Program-made: the position numbers and the translations under genes
The notes under the pieces: generated by a model
Databases searched by the model: none
What the model was told of the DNA's origin: nothing
Seen by the model: only the letters and a program-made list of their open reading frames with translations
Part shown: positions 47,916-57,897 of the stretch, in pieces
Position numbering within the stretch: position 1 is the stretch's first letter
How the letters are laid out: the number at the start of each line of letters is the position of its first letter
Origin: UBA7803 sp041686955
GTDB taxonomy: Bacteria; Pseudomonadota; Gammaproteobacteria; Pseudomonadales; Azotimanducaceae
Direction: 5' to 3'
Assembly (NCBI GenBank): GCA_041686955.1
Contig: JAWLCV010000020.1
Coordinates: forward strand, 1 to 57,929
Length of the DNA: 57,929 nt

Positions 47916-48461
47916 ATGCAGCAGCAACCCCACGCCACCACCATTCTCTGCGTCAGCAAGGGCGGCGCGGTCGCCCTGGGCGGAGACGGTCAGGTGTCCC
48001 TGGGTGACACCGTGATGAAGGGCAACGCCCGCAAGGTGCGGCGTCTGCACAACGACACCGTGCTGGCGGGCTTCGCCGGCGGCACCGCGGACGCCTTCAC
48101 CCTGTTCGAGCGGTTCGAGGCGGCGCTGTCGAAGTTTCAGGGCAATCTCACCCGGGCCGCCGTGGAGCTGGCCAAGGACTGGCGCTCCGACCGGGCGCTG
48201 CGCCGGCTGGAGGCCATGCTGATCGTCGCGGACCGACACGCCGCCCTGCTGATCAGCGGCAACGGCGACGTCATCGAGCCGGAGGCAGGCATCGTCGCCA
48301 TCGGCTCCGGCGGCGCCTACGCCCGGGCCGCCGCCCGGGCCCTGGCGGAGAACACGGATCTCGACGCACGCGACATCGTCGAGCGCGCCCTCACCATCGC
48401 CGCGGACATCTGCATCTATACCAATCACCACCGCACCATCGAGGTTCTTGAATCGTCATGA
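47916..48461 (+). CDS. hslV: ATP-dependent protease peptidase subunit HslV
   Basis: This 181-residue proteasome-like peptidase assembles as double hexamers with HslU. The catalytic threonine is T8 in HATTILCVSKGG, so a seven-residue propeptide (MQQQPHA) must be removed, whereas E. coli HslV removes only methionine. GGDGQVSLGDTVMKGNARKV and VLAGFAGGTADAFTLFERFE follow. GAGGAGC precedes the ATG. It overlaps hslU by four bases (ATGA). Confidence 0.96.
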   Translation: MQQQPHATTILCVSKGGAVALGGDGQVSLGDTVMKGNARKVRRLHNDTVLAGFAGGTADAFTLFERFEAALSKFQGNLTRAAVELAKDWRSDRALRRLEAMLIVADRHAALLISGNGDVIEPEAGIVAIGSGGAYARAAARALAENTDLDARDIVERALTIAADICIYTNHHRTIEVLESS

Positions 48462-49804
48462 CGTTGATGACGCCCCGGGAAATCGTCCACGAGCTCGACA
48501 AGCACATCATCGGCCAGCAGGAGGCCAAGCGGGCGGTGGCCATCGCGCTGCGCAACCGCTGGCGCCGCATGCAGCTCCCGGCGGAGCTGGCGGAGGAAGT
48601 GACGCCCAAGAACATCCTCATGATCGGCCCCACCGGGGTGGGCAAGACCGAGATCGCCCGCCGCCTGGCGAGGCTTGCCGGGGCGCCCTTCATCAAGGTG
48701 GAAGCCACCAAGTTCACCGAGGTGGGCTACGTGGGCCGGGACGTGGAGTCCATCGTCCGGGATCTGGCCGATGCGGCGGTGAAGATGGAGCGGGAAGCGC
48801 AGATGGAGCAGGTGCGCCATCGGGCCGACGACCTGGCGGAGGAGCGCATCCTCGATGCCCTGCTGCCCGCTCCCCGGGCGGTGGGATTCGGCCAGGAACC
48901 GGCGAAACCTGCTGACGCCGGCGCCGAGTCGGGAACCCGCCAGCTCTTCCGCAAGCGCCTGCGCGAGGGGGAGCTCGACGACAAGGAAGTGGAGCTCGAG
49001 CTTTCCGCCGCGCCCCTGGGGGTGGAGATCATGGCCCCGCCCGGCATGGAGGAGATGACCAATCAGCTCCAGAGCATGTTCAGCAACCTGGGTGCGGGCC
49101 GCAAGAAGACCGTGCGGCTGAAGATCCGCGACGCGCTGCGCAAGGTGCGCGAGGAAGAGGCCGCTAAGCTGGTCAACGAAGACGAGGTGAAGGCTCGGGC
49201 GGTGGCCGCCGTGGAGCAGACCGGCATCGTCTTCCTCGACGAGCTCGACAAGGTGGCCAAACGCGGCGAGACCAGCGGCGCCGACGTCTCCCGGGAAGGC
49301 GTGCAGCGCGATCTGCTGCCGCTCATCGAAGGCTGCACCGTCTCCACCAAGTACGGCATGATCCGCACCGACCACATCCTGTTCATCGCCTCCGGCGCCT
49401 TCCACCTCTCCAGGCCCTCGGATCTCATCCCCGAGCTGCAGGGCCGGCTGCCCATCCGGGTGGAGCTGGCCGCGCTCACCCCCGAGGACTTCCGCCGCAT
49501 CCTGGTAGAGCCGAGCGCGTCGCTGACTGAGCAGTATCGGGAGCTCCTGGCCACCGAGGGCGTCGCCATCACCTTCACCGACGACGGGCTGGCGCGCATC
49601 GCCGAGCTGGCCTGGCAGGTGAACGAAGGCACGGAGAACATCGGCGCACGGCGCCTGCACACGGTGATGGAGCGCCTGCTCGAGGACGTGTCGTTTCGCG
49701 CCGCGGAGCAGAGCGGTCAGGCGCTCGCCATCGATGCGGCCTACGTGGACCGGCAACTCGCCGCGCTGGTCAAGGATCAGGACCTGTCCCGTTACATCCT
49801 CTGA
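48458..49804 (+). CDS. hslU: ATP-dependent protease ATPase subunit HslU
   Basis: This 448-residue AAA+ unfoldase has Walker A GPTGVGKT (57-64), VGYVGRDVESIVRDL, Walker B in GIVFLDELDKVAKRG, and sensor motifs near GRLPIRVELAAL and ENIGARRLHTVMERLLED. The I-domain lies at about 110-230. It ends with the conserved LSRYIL tail that docks into HslV. Length and order are typical. Confidence 0.98.
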   Translation: MTLMTPREIVHELDKHIIGQQEAKRAVAIALRNRWRRMQLPAELAEEVTPKNILMIGPTGVGKTEIARRLARLAGAPFIKVEATKFTEVGYVGRDVESIVRDLADAAVKMEREAQMEQVRHRADDLAEERILDALLPAPRAVGFGQEPAKPADAGAESGTRQLFRKRLREGELDDKEVELELSAAPLGVEIMAPPGMEEMTNQLQSMFSNLGAGRKKTVRLKIRDALRKVREEEAAKLVNEDEVKARAVAAVEQTGIVFLDELDKVAKRGETSGADVSREGVQRDLLPLIEGCTVSTKYGMIRTDHILFIASGAFHLSRPSDLIPELQGRLPIRVELAALTPEDFRRILVEPSASLTEQYRELLATEGVAITFTDDGLARIAELAWQVNEGTENIGARRLHTVMERLLEDVSFRAAEQSGQALAIDAAYVDRQLAALVKDQDLSRYIL

Positions 49805-49819
49805 GGCTGACCCGCACCC

Positions 49820-50203
49820 ATGAGCCGACCGCAGAAGATCACCTACCACCGGAAGTCCCGGGTACTGGAGGTGGCGTTCGCCCACCGCACGGTGGAGATT
49901 CCCGCGGAGATCCTGCGGGTGTTCTCGCCCTCCGCCGAGGTGCGGGGCCATTCGCCCGAGGAGCGGCGCCTGCAGACCGGGAAGAAGTACGTGGCCGTCA
50001 CGGAGATCGAGCCGGTGGGCAACTACGCCATCCGCCTCACCTTCGACGACGGCCACGACTCGGGCCTGTACGCCTGGGAGTACCTGGAGGACCTGGGGAG
50101 CAACCTGGACCGGTACTGGCAGGAATACCTCACGGAGCTGAAGGCCGCCAACGCCTCCCGTCTGCCCACGATACCGGTGGGCCAATGGAACCCCAGGGCG
50201 TAA
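49820..50203 (+). CDS. DUF971-family protein
   Basis: This 127-residue protein matches the small gamma-butyrobetaine-hydroxylase-like N-terminal domain (DUF971): ITYHRKSRVLEVAFAHRTVE, LRVFSPSAEVRGH, VAVTEIEPVGNYAIRLTFDD and GLYAWEYLEDLG. Its role is unknown. Position between hslU and ubiE is common in gammaproteobacteria. Confidence 0.9.
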   Translation: MSRPQKITYHRKSRVLEVAFAHRTVEIPAEILRVFSPSAEVRGHSPEERRLQTGKKYVAVTEIEPVGNYAIRLTFDDGHDSGLYAWEYLEDLGSNLDRYWQEYLTELKAANASRLPTIPVGQWNPRA

Positions 50204-50230
50204 ACTGCCCCCCGTTTCACAGGGATTCGC

Positions 50231-50980
50231 ATGGGGATGTCGCGAGACCGTCCGGTTGATTTCGGCTACCGAAAGGTGAGCCCCCGCGAGAAGACCCAGC
50301 TCGTGGGTGGGGTGTTCGAGCGTGTGGCCGGGCGTTACGACGTCATGAACGACCTCATGTCCCTGGGCACCCACCGGCTGTTCAAGCGCATGACCGTGGA
50401 GATGTCGGGGGTGCGGCCGGGCATGCGGGTGCTGGATCTGGCCGGTGGCACGGGCGATCTCTCGGCCCTGTTTGCTGCGGCGGTGGGCGAAACGGGGTCG
50501 GTCGTGCTCGCCGACATCAACCCCGCCATGATGCGGGTGGGGCGGGACCGGCTGCTCGACCACGGCCTGGCCCAGGTGGCGTTCTGTCAGACCAGCGCCG
50601 AGCAGCTCGCGTTCGCCGACACGAGCTTCGACTGCGTGGTCATCGGCTTCGGCCTGCGCAACTTCACCGACAAGGAAGGTGCGCTGCGGGAGATCCGGCG
50701 CGTGCTGGTGCCGGGCGGCGTGCTGCTGGTCCTGGAGTTCTCCAAGCCCGAGAACCCGCTGCTCGAATCCGCCTACTCCGCTTTCCAGGCGCTCTGGCCG
50801 GGCATGGGTCAACTGGTGGCCGGAGATGCCGGCAGCTACCGCTATCTGGTGGAATCCATCCGCATGCATCCGCCCCAGCAGGCCCTGAAGCTGATGATGG
50901 AGGATGCCGGCTTCAGCGGCGTGGAGTACCACAACCTGGTGGGCGGCATCGCCGCCATCCATCGGGGCGTGCGACCGTGA
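50231..50980 (+). CDS. ubiE: Ubiquinone/menaquinone C-methyltransferase UbiE
   Basis: This 249-residue SAM-dependent methyltransferase adds the C-2 methyl group to the quinone ring. FGYRKVSPREKTQLVGGVF, VFERVAGRYDVMNDLMSLG, SAM motif I VLDLAGGTGDLSALF, FCQTSAEQLAF and VIGFGLRNFTDKEGALREIR are family signatures. The stop overlaps the GTG of ubiJ (GTGA). A start at 50237 (MSRD) is also possible. Confidence 0.97.
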   Translation: MGMSRDRPVDFGYRKVSPREKTQLVGGVFERVAGRYDVMNDLMSLGTHRLFKRMTVEMSGVRPGMRVLDLAGGTGDLSALFAAAVGETGSVVLADINPAMMRVGRDRLLDHGLAQVAFCQTSAEQLAFADTSFDCVVIGFGLRNFTDKEGALREIRRVLVPGGVLLVLEFSKPENPLLESAYSAFQALWPGMGQLVAGDAGSYRYLVESIRMHPPQQALKLMMEDAGFSGVEYHNLVGGIAAIHRGVRP

Positions 50981-51624
50981 CTGCCCGGCGCGGGGGCCTC
51001 GACTCCGTGCTCGCCGATACCCTGGCGGAGCTGGCGAACAAGGGCCTCGATCTCGACCCGGTGAGCCGGGCCCGCCTCGGCGCCCTGGAAGGCAGACGCC
51101 TGCAGATCACGGTGGAGATGCCGCCCCCCCTGGCAGCGCGGGACCTGGGCCTGACCGTGCTGGCCGAGCGGCTGCGGTTCTTCCCCCACGCGCCCGAGGC
51201 GCCCCACGCGGTGATCCGCGGCACGCCGGCGGCCCTCGCCGCCTGGGCCCTCGGCGGCGCGCGGGATTCCGCCCGGCCATCCGTCCGATCGGACGAGCGG
51301 CTGTTCATCGACGGCGACGTGGCCCTGGTGCAGGAGCTCGGCGAGCTGCTGCGCGGCTACCGGCCCGACCTGGGCGACCCCCTGGAACGCCTGCTCGGGC
51401 CGGATCTCGCGGGGACGGCCCTCGGCACCCTGGAGCTGGCCGGCGCCGCCCTGCGCTCGGCGCTCGAGGGGGTCGGCCACACCGTGCGGGAGGGCGGGGC
51501 CCGGGTCTTCGTCGACCGTGCCGGCGCCGAGCGCTTCCTGGACGACCTGGACGACCTGCGCCTGCGCATCGACCGCCTGGCGGCCCGGGTGACTGCCGAG
51601 GAGCGACGCAGGACCACGCCGTGA
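50977..51624 (+). CDS. ubiJ: Ubiquinone biosynthesis accessory factor UbiJ (SCP2 domain)
   Basis: This 215-residue protein has an SCP2-like lipid-binding domain in the first 120 residues (ALEGRRLQITVEMPPPLAAR, VIRGTPAALAAWAL, LFIDGDVALVQELGELL). A helical C-terminal part follows (AERFLDDLDDLRLRIDRLAA). Position between ubiE and ubiB and the SCP2 start identify UbiJ, a lipid carrier of the soluble Ubi complex. GTG start overlaps ubiE, and its stop overlaps the GTG of ubiB. Confidence 0.88.
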   Translation: MTARRGGLDSVLADTLAELANKGLDLDPVSRARLGALEGRRLQITVEMPPPLAARDLGLTVLAERLRFFPHAPEAPHAVIRGTPAALAAWALGGARDSARPSVRSDERLFIDGDVALVQELGELLRGYRPDLGDPLERLLGPDLAGTALGTLELAGAALRSALEGVGHTVREGGARVFVDRAGAERFLDDLDDLRLRIDRLAARVTAEERRRTTP

Positions 51625-53288
51625 AGGTGCTCAAGCGCCTCGTCCAGGTGATCTGGACCGTCAGCCGCTATCGGCTCGACACCCTGCTCGAAGGCGACAC
51701 CCAGACCGAGAGCCCCCTGCCGCCGCGCTACCGCGCCCTGCTGCGCCTGTCGCCGTCGCGCCTCATTCCCGCAGGCCAGCAGTCCCGGGGGGCCCGGCTG
51801 CGACTGGCGCTGGAGCACCTGGGGCCGGTGTTCATCAAGTTCGGCCAGCTTCTCTCCACCCGGCGGGATCTGATTCCCCTGGACATCGCCGACGAGCTGG
51901 CGCGCCTGCAGGATCACGTGCCGCCCTTTCCCGGCCCCGAAGCCAGGGCTCTGGTGGAGCAGGCGGTCGGGCAGCCCATCGAGGAGGCGTTCGGCTCCTT
52001 CGATCCGGTGCCCATGGCCTCGGCCTCGGTGGCCCAGGTGCATGCGGCAACCCTGCGCGACGGCACCGAGGTGGTGGTGAAGGTGGTGCGGCCCGGCATC
52101 GATGCAGTGATCAGGAACGACATCGAGCTCCTGCGGCTGCTGGCCGACTTTCTGGAGGAGCACTCGCGGGACGCGCGGCGCCTGCACCTCAAGGAGGTGG
52201 TGGCGGACTACGAGCGCACCATCACCGACGAGCTGAATCTCGAGCAGGAGGCGGCCAACACCGCGCGCCTGCGCGCCAACTTCGCGGGCTCTCCGCTGTT
52301 GTACGTGCCCCGGGTGTACTGGGAGCTGACCCGGCGCAACGTTCTGGTGCTGGAGCGCATCTACGGCATCCCCATCGGCGACATCGAGGCGCTGAAGACC
52401 CGGGGCACGAACCTGAAGAAGCTGGCGGACCGGGGGGTGGAAACGTTCTTCACCCAGGTGTTCGAGCACAACTTCTTCCACGCCGACATGCACCCGGGCA
52501 ACATCTTCGTCGACGTCCGCGACCCGGAGAACCCCAGCTACATCGCCATCGACTGCGCCATCATCGGTTCCCTGACCCGGGAGGATCAGGAGTACCTGGC
52601 GCGGAACATCCTGGCCTTCTTCAACCGCGACTACGCCGAGGTGGCCCGGCTGCACCTGGAATCCGGCTGGGTGCCCGAGCACACCGACCCGCACGAGTTC
52701 GAGCGGGTCATCAAGGACCTCTGCGAGCCCATCTTCGCCAAGCCCCTGAACGAGATCTCCTTCGGGCTGTTTCTGGTGCAGCTCTTCGATACCGCCCGCG
52801 CCTTCGACATGGAGATCCAGCCCCAGCTCGTGCTGCTGCAGAAGACCCTGCTCTACATCGAGGGACTCGGACGGGAACTGTATCCGGAGCTGGACCTGTG
52901 GGAGACGGCGAAGCCCTACATGGAGCGCTGGATGGCGGAGCACGTGGGTCCGGCGGCGGCGCTGCGCGAGCTGGCGGAGTACGTCCCGGACATCCTGGCC
53001 CAGCTCCCCCGGCTCCCCGCCATACTGGCGCGCACCGGTTCCCAGCTCCGGCGCATGGAGCGCACCCTCGGCCGCCAGGGTGATGCGGTGCGCGCCCTGG
53101 AGGAACGCCTGGACCGCCTCGACCGCCGCACCCGGACGCGGCGGATGTCCGGCGCCGCTTTGCTCGTGGTCGCCGGCGTCCTACTATGGGCGCCCATTTC
53201 CCAATCCCTGCATTCGGGCCTGGAGCTCGGCACCGTGGCAGGTCTGATCAGCGCCGCCCTGGGGGCCCTGCTCCTGGTGCGGCCTTGA
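51621..53288 (+). CDS. ubiB: Ubiquinone biosynthesis regulatory kinase-like protein UbiB
   Basis: This 555-residue atypical ABC1/ADCK-family kinase-like ATPase has the KxGQ motif in FIKFGQLLSTRRD, the alanine-rich loop PMASASVAQVHAATL, VKVVRPGI, catalytic HADMHPGNIF and IDCAIIGSL. It ends with two C-terminal membrane segments (about 500-520 and 530-550). It supports ubiquinone precursor handling. GTG start overlaps the ubiJ stop. Confidence 0.96.
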   Translation: MKVLKRLVQVIWTVSRYRLDTLLEGDTQTESPLPPRYRALLRLSPSRLIPAGQQSRGARLRLALEHLGPVFIKFGQLLSTRRDLIPLDIADELARLQDHVPPFPGPEARALVEQAVGQPIEEAFGSFDPVPMASASVAQVHAATLRDGTEVVVKVVRPGIDAVIRNDIELLRLLADFLEEHSRDARRLHLKEVVADYERTITDELNLEQEAANTARLRANFAGSPLLYVPRVYWELTRRNVLVLERIYGIPIGDIEALKTRGTNLKKLADRGVETFFTQVFEHNFFHADMHPGNIFVDVRDPENPSYIAIDCAIIGSLTREDQEYLARNILAFFNRDYAEVARLHLESGWVPEHTDPHEFERVIKDLCEPIFAKPLNEISFGLFLVQLFDTARAFDMEIQPQLVLLQKTLLYIEGLGRELYPELDLWETAKPYMERWMAEHVGPAAALRELAEYVPDILAQLPRLPAILARTGSQLRRMERTLGRQGDAVRALEERLDRLDRRTRTRRMSGAALLVVAGVLLWAPISQSLHSGLELGTVAGLISAALGALLLVRP

Positions 53289-53299
53289 GGGGGGCGCTC

Positions 53300-53668
53300 G
53301 TGACCACCACCCGAAACGACATCCTGGACGAGCTGGTCGAGGTGCTGAAATCCCGCCGCGGCGGCGACCCCGGAGCCTCCTACGTGGCCTCCCTGTACGC
53401 CCGCGGCGCGAACAAGATCCTCGAGAAGGTGGGCGAGGAGGCGGTGGAGGTGATCCTCGCCGGCAAGGACGCCGATGCCCGTGGAACCGGCGGGCGCGAC
53501 GAGGCCCTGATAGGCGAGGTGGCGGATCTCTGGTTCCACAGTCTGGTGCTGCTCGTGCACCTGAACCAGGAACCGCGCTGGGTGCTCGAGGAGCTGGCAT
53601 CCCGATTCGGCACCTCCGGGCACGTGGAGAAGGCGAGCCGCGGGCAACCCGACGGCGGCACCTCGTGA
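53300..53668 (+). CDS. hisE: Phosphoribosyl-ATP pyrophosphatase
   Basis: This 122-residue all-alpha NTP pyrophosphatase hydrolyses phosphoribosyl-ATP in histidine synthesis. ILDELVEVLKSRR, SYVASLYARGANKILEKVGE, EAVEVILA and DEALIGEVADLWFHSLVLL with the acidic metal ligands are present. The GTG at 53300 is preferred because GAGGGGGG precedes it; a TTG at 53285 overlapping the ubiB stop is possible. hisI, usually adjacent, is not in the window. Confidence 0.94.
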   Translation: MTTTRNDILDELVEVLKSRRGGDPGASYVASLYARGANKILEKVGEEAVEVILAGKDADARGTGGRDEALIGEVADLWFHSLVLLVHLNQEPRWVLEELASRFGTSGHVEKASRGQPDGGTS

Positions 53669-53757
53669 CGGCGACGGATATCCCGGGCCCCGGCGGTGTC
53701 ATAATTACCTCATCGCGCGGCCGCGAAGCTGCCGGCGCAGGCAAACGGAGTTAGATC

Positions 53758-53994
53758 ATGTTCGGAGGATTCGGACTCACGGAGCTGCTGGTCATCCTGG
53801 CCATCGTGCTCCTCATATTCGGGCCCAAGCGCCTGAAGACCCTGGGGTCCGACCTGGGGTCCGCCATCAAAGGCTTTCGCACGGCCGTGAGCGAGGACGA
53901 GAAGAAGGCCGAGGCCGAGCGGGACTCGCGGGTCATCGAGGGCGAGGTGAACCAGTCCCAGAAGACGGAGCACAAGCAAGACTCGAATGTTTGA
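53758..53994 (+). CDS. tatA: Sec-independent translocase subunit TatA
   Basis: This 78-residue protein has one N-terminal membrane segment (about 5-21, LTELLVILAIVLLIFG), the FG hinge (FGPKRLKTLGSDLG) and an amphipathic helix, then a charged tail. It forms the pore-like assembly for folded proteins with twin-arginine signals. Its ATG follows a 90-base gap after hisE. The stop overlaps the tatB start by eight bases. Confidence 0.96.
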   Translation: MFGGFGLTELLVILAIVLLIFGPKRLKTLGSDLGSAIKGFRTAVSEDEKKAEAERDSRVIEGEVNQSQKTEHKQDSNV

Positions 53995-54370
53995 CATCGG
54001 CTTTCCGGAGCTTCTGGTAATCGCCATCGTCGGGCTGCTCGTGATCGGCCCGGAGCGCCTGCCGGAGGCGCTGCGCACTCTCGGTCTGTGGATCGGCCGC
54101 CTGCGCCGCAGCTTCACCAGCGTCAAGGCCGAAATCGAGCGGGAGATCGGCATGGACGAGGTGCGCCGCCAGCTCCACAACGAAGCGGTGATGGAGGAGA
54201 TGAAGCGCATCGAGCGGGACGTGCGCCGATCCATCGACCCCGAGCAGGACCCGAAGCCCACGGCGACGTCCGCGCCCGATGCCCGGCCCCCGGCGGCCGG
54301 CCCGCCCGAGGTACCCGAGACACCCGCTTCCGACGAATCCGCCACCGACCGCGGCGAACGCCATGGCTGA
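53987..54370 (+). CDS. tatB: Sec-independent translocase subunit TatB
   Basis: This 127-residue protein has the TatB start MFDIGFPELLVIAIVGLLVI (GFPELL in place of the TatA hinge), GPERLPEALRTLG, a longer amphipathic helix and a Pro/Ala tail. It receives Tat substrates together with TatC. It overlaps tatA and tatC by eight bases each. Confidence 0.95.
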   Translation: MFDIGFPELLVIAIVGLLVIGPERLPEALRTLGLWIGRLRRSFTSVKAEIEREIGMDEVRRQLHNEAVMEEMKRIERDVRRSIDPEQDPKPTATSAPDARPPAAGPPEVPETPASDESATDRGERHG

Positions 54371-55148
54371 ACGGGACCCGCGAGACCACGACGCCGAGGT
54401 CGACGGCAACGAGCAGCCGTTCCTCGACCACCTCATCGAGCTCAGAAGCCGCATTCTGCGCTCCCTCGTGGTGGTGCTGGTGCTGTTCTTCCCCATCTAC
54501 TACTTCGCCAACGACATCTACGAGTTCGTGGCGGCGCCGCTGCTCGCCCATCTGCCGAGCCAATCCACCATGATCGCCACGGAGGTGGCGTCGCCGTTCC
54601 TCACCCCGTTCAAGCTGGCGATATTCACCGCGGTGCTGGCGGCCATGCCCTTCATCCTCCATCAGGCCTGGGCCTTCGTCTCGCCCGGGCTGTACCTCCA
54701 CGAGAAGCGCTTCGCCCTACCGCTGCTGGTCTCCAGCGTGTTGCTGTTCTACGGCGGCATGGCCTTCGCCTACTTTCTGGTCTTTCCGCTGGTGTTCCAG
54801 TTCTTCGCCACCGTGGCGCCGAGCAACGTCACCTGGATGACGGACATCAACGCCTACCTGAGCTTCGTGCTGAAGATGTTCTTCGCCTTCGGCCTGGCCT
54901 TCGAGATCCCCATCGCCATCCTGCTGATGATCTGGTCGGGCCTCACCACCGCCGACAGTCTTGCCCGCCACCGGCCCTACGTGATCGTCGGCTGCTTCGT
55001 CGCGGGCATGCTGCTGACGCCGCCCGACGTGCTCTCCCAGATCCTGCTGGCCGGTCCCATGTGGCTGCTGTTCGAGGCGGGGGTGTATCTGGCGAGATTC
55101 CTGGGGCGGCGCGAAGCTGCGAGCGATCAGCGATCGGCGGTCGATTAG
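54363..55148 (+). CDS. tatC: Sec-independent translocase subunit TatC
   Basis: This 261-residue polytopic protein has six membrane segments. FLDHLIELRSRILRSLVVVL and the SPFLTPFKLAIFTAVLAAMP segment are conserved, with FVSPGLYLHEKRFALP, FALPLLVSSVLLFYGGMAFA and the FEIPIAILLMIWSGL segment. It recognises twin-arginine signals. The last residues (EAASDQRSAVD) are encoded by B-type heptads (GATCAGCGATCGGCGGTCG) that belong to repeat copy 4, so the tail probably arose by element insertion or expansion. Confidence 0.96.
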   Translation: MAERDPRDHDAEVDGNEQPFLDHLIELRSRILRSLVVVLVLFFPIYYFANDIYEFVAAPLLAHLPSQSTMIATEVASPFLTPFKLAIFTAVLAAMPFILHQAWAFVSPGLYLHEKRFALPLLVSSVLLFYGGMAFAYFLVFPLVFQFFATVAPSNVTWMTDINAYLSFVLKMFFAFGLAFEIPIAILLMIWSGLTTADSLARHRPYVIVGCFVAGMLLTPPDVLSQILLAGPMWLLFEAGVYLARFLGRREAASDQRSAVD

Positions 55149-55359
55149 GCGCTAGGCGCTAGTCGCTGTCCGCTTTCCGCTATCCGCTTTCCGCTTTCCG
55201 CTGGAGGGATGTCGGCTATCGGCTATCGGCTTTCGGCAGTCGGCAAGAGGGTCGTCGCCAGATTCTGGCGTAGCGCTTCTTGCTGATCGCCGACCGCTGA
55301 TCGCTGATAGCCAGGTTCCAGCGGAAAGCGGATAGCGGAAAGCGGACAGCGGACAGCGA
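55122..55359. repeat. Heptad-armed palindromic element, copy 4 (families A and B nested)
   Basis: The A-type left arm (55164-55209) has CGCTGTC, CGCTTTC, CGCTATC, CGCTTTC, CGCTTTC, CGCTGGAGGG. The right arm (55318-55359) mirrors it with three mismatched heptads. Inside is a B-type palindrome: GGCTATC units, CGGCAAGAGG, core GCCAGA-T-TCTGGC, then CTTCTTGC and GATCGCT units. Further B heptads at 55122-55143 lie inside tatC. The right arm ends four bases before the dtd stop. Confidence 0.85.
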
Positions 55360-55363
55360 TTCC

Positions 55364-55801
55364 TCATCGATCCAACACGAACGTCACCGGCCCGTCGTTC
55401 ACCAGCCCAACCTGCATGTCCGCGCCGAACACGCCGGTCGCCACCTTCGGGTAGCGGGCGCTGAGTTCCTCGACGAAGGTCTCGTAGACGCGCTGGGCCT
55501 CGCCTGGGGGCGCGGCGGTGCTGAAGCCGGGGCGGTTGCCGCGGCGCGTGTCCGCCGCCAGGGTGAACTGAGACACCACCAGCAGCTCGCCCTCCACGTC
55601 GGTGACCGAGCGGTTCATGGGCTTCTCGGCGTCCGGAAAGATGCGCAGCGCCAGCACCTTGGCCGCGAGCCACGCTGCCTCCGCGGCGCCATCGCCGGGC
55701 TCCACCCCGACGAACACCAGCAGCCCCGGCCCGATGGCCGCCACGGTACGGCTTTCCACATCGACCCGGGCTTCGGAGACGCGTTGGAGGAGAAGGCGCA
55801 T
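55364..55801 (-). CDS. dtd: D-aminoacyl-tRNA deacylase
   Basis: This 145-residue deacylase removes D-amino acids from tRNA. It starts MRLLLQRVSEARVDVESR and has LLVFVGVEPGD, the VSQFTLAADTRRGNRPGFS region with SQFTL, and the C-terminal cross-subunit Gly-cis-Pro in VNDGPVTFVLD. Length is typical. It lies between two heptad elements (copies 4 and 5). Confidence 0.95.
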   Translation of the reverse strand: MRLLLQRVSEARVDVESRTVAAIGPGLLVFVGVEPGDGAAEAAWLAAKVLALRIFPDAEKPMNRSVTDVEGELLVVSQFTLAADTRRGNRPGFSTAAPPGEAQRVYETFVEELSARYPKVATGVFGADMQVGLVNDGPVTFVLDR

Positions 55802-55824
55802 GGGAATGGCGCTAGGCGCCGGTT

Positions 55825-55924
55825 CGCTGTCCGCTGTCCGCTCTCCGCTTTCCGCTAGAGGGCTTTCGCGAGGATCGGGCGGTGAATTTCCTGCGGACAG
55901 CGGACAGCGGATAGCGGATAGCGA
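55825..55924. repeat. Heptad-armed palindromic element, copy 5 (family A)
   Basis: The left arm (55825-55863) is CGCTGTC, CGCTGTC, CGCTCTC, CGCTTTC, CGCTAGAGGG. The right arm (55892-55924) is TGCGGAC, AGCGGAC, AGCGGAT, AGCGGAT, AGCGA. A prefix GGCGCTAGGCGC just before the left arm is shared with copy 4. The element lies between the dtd start and the typA stop, that is, downstream of typA. Confidence 0.85.
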
Positions 55925-55933
55925 AACAACGAC

Positions 55934-57769
<1,836 letters not shown>

Positions 57770-57807
57770 CGAAGATATCCTACTAAACTGCGCGGCCCGA
57801 GCTCGCC

Positions 57808-57832
57808 CGGTCAGGTCGATTTGACCTGACCG
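57808..57832. promoter_or_regulatory. Perfect 10-base inverted repeat upstream of typA
   Basis: CGGTCAGGTC-GATTT-GACCTGACCG is a perfect inverted repeat with a five-base loop, about 40 bases upstream of the typA start. No T-run follows on either strand. It may be an operator or a leader hairpin. The rest of the 160-base right edge holds only a possible start of a divergent gene. Confidence 0.5.
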
Positions 57833-57897
57833 CTCATGATTCGATCACTTCCTGGAAACGATTCTTCTCGAGGGCAGCCCGCGCGGGGGCGGCGATT

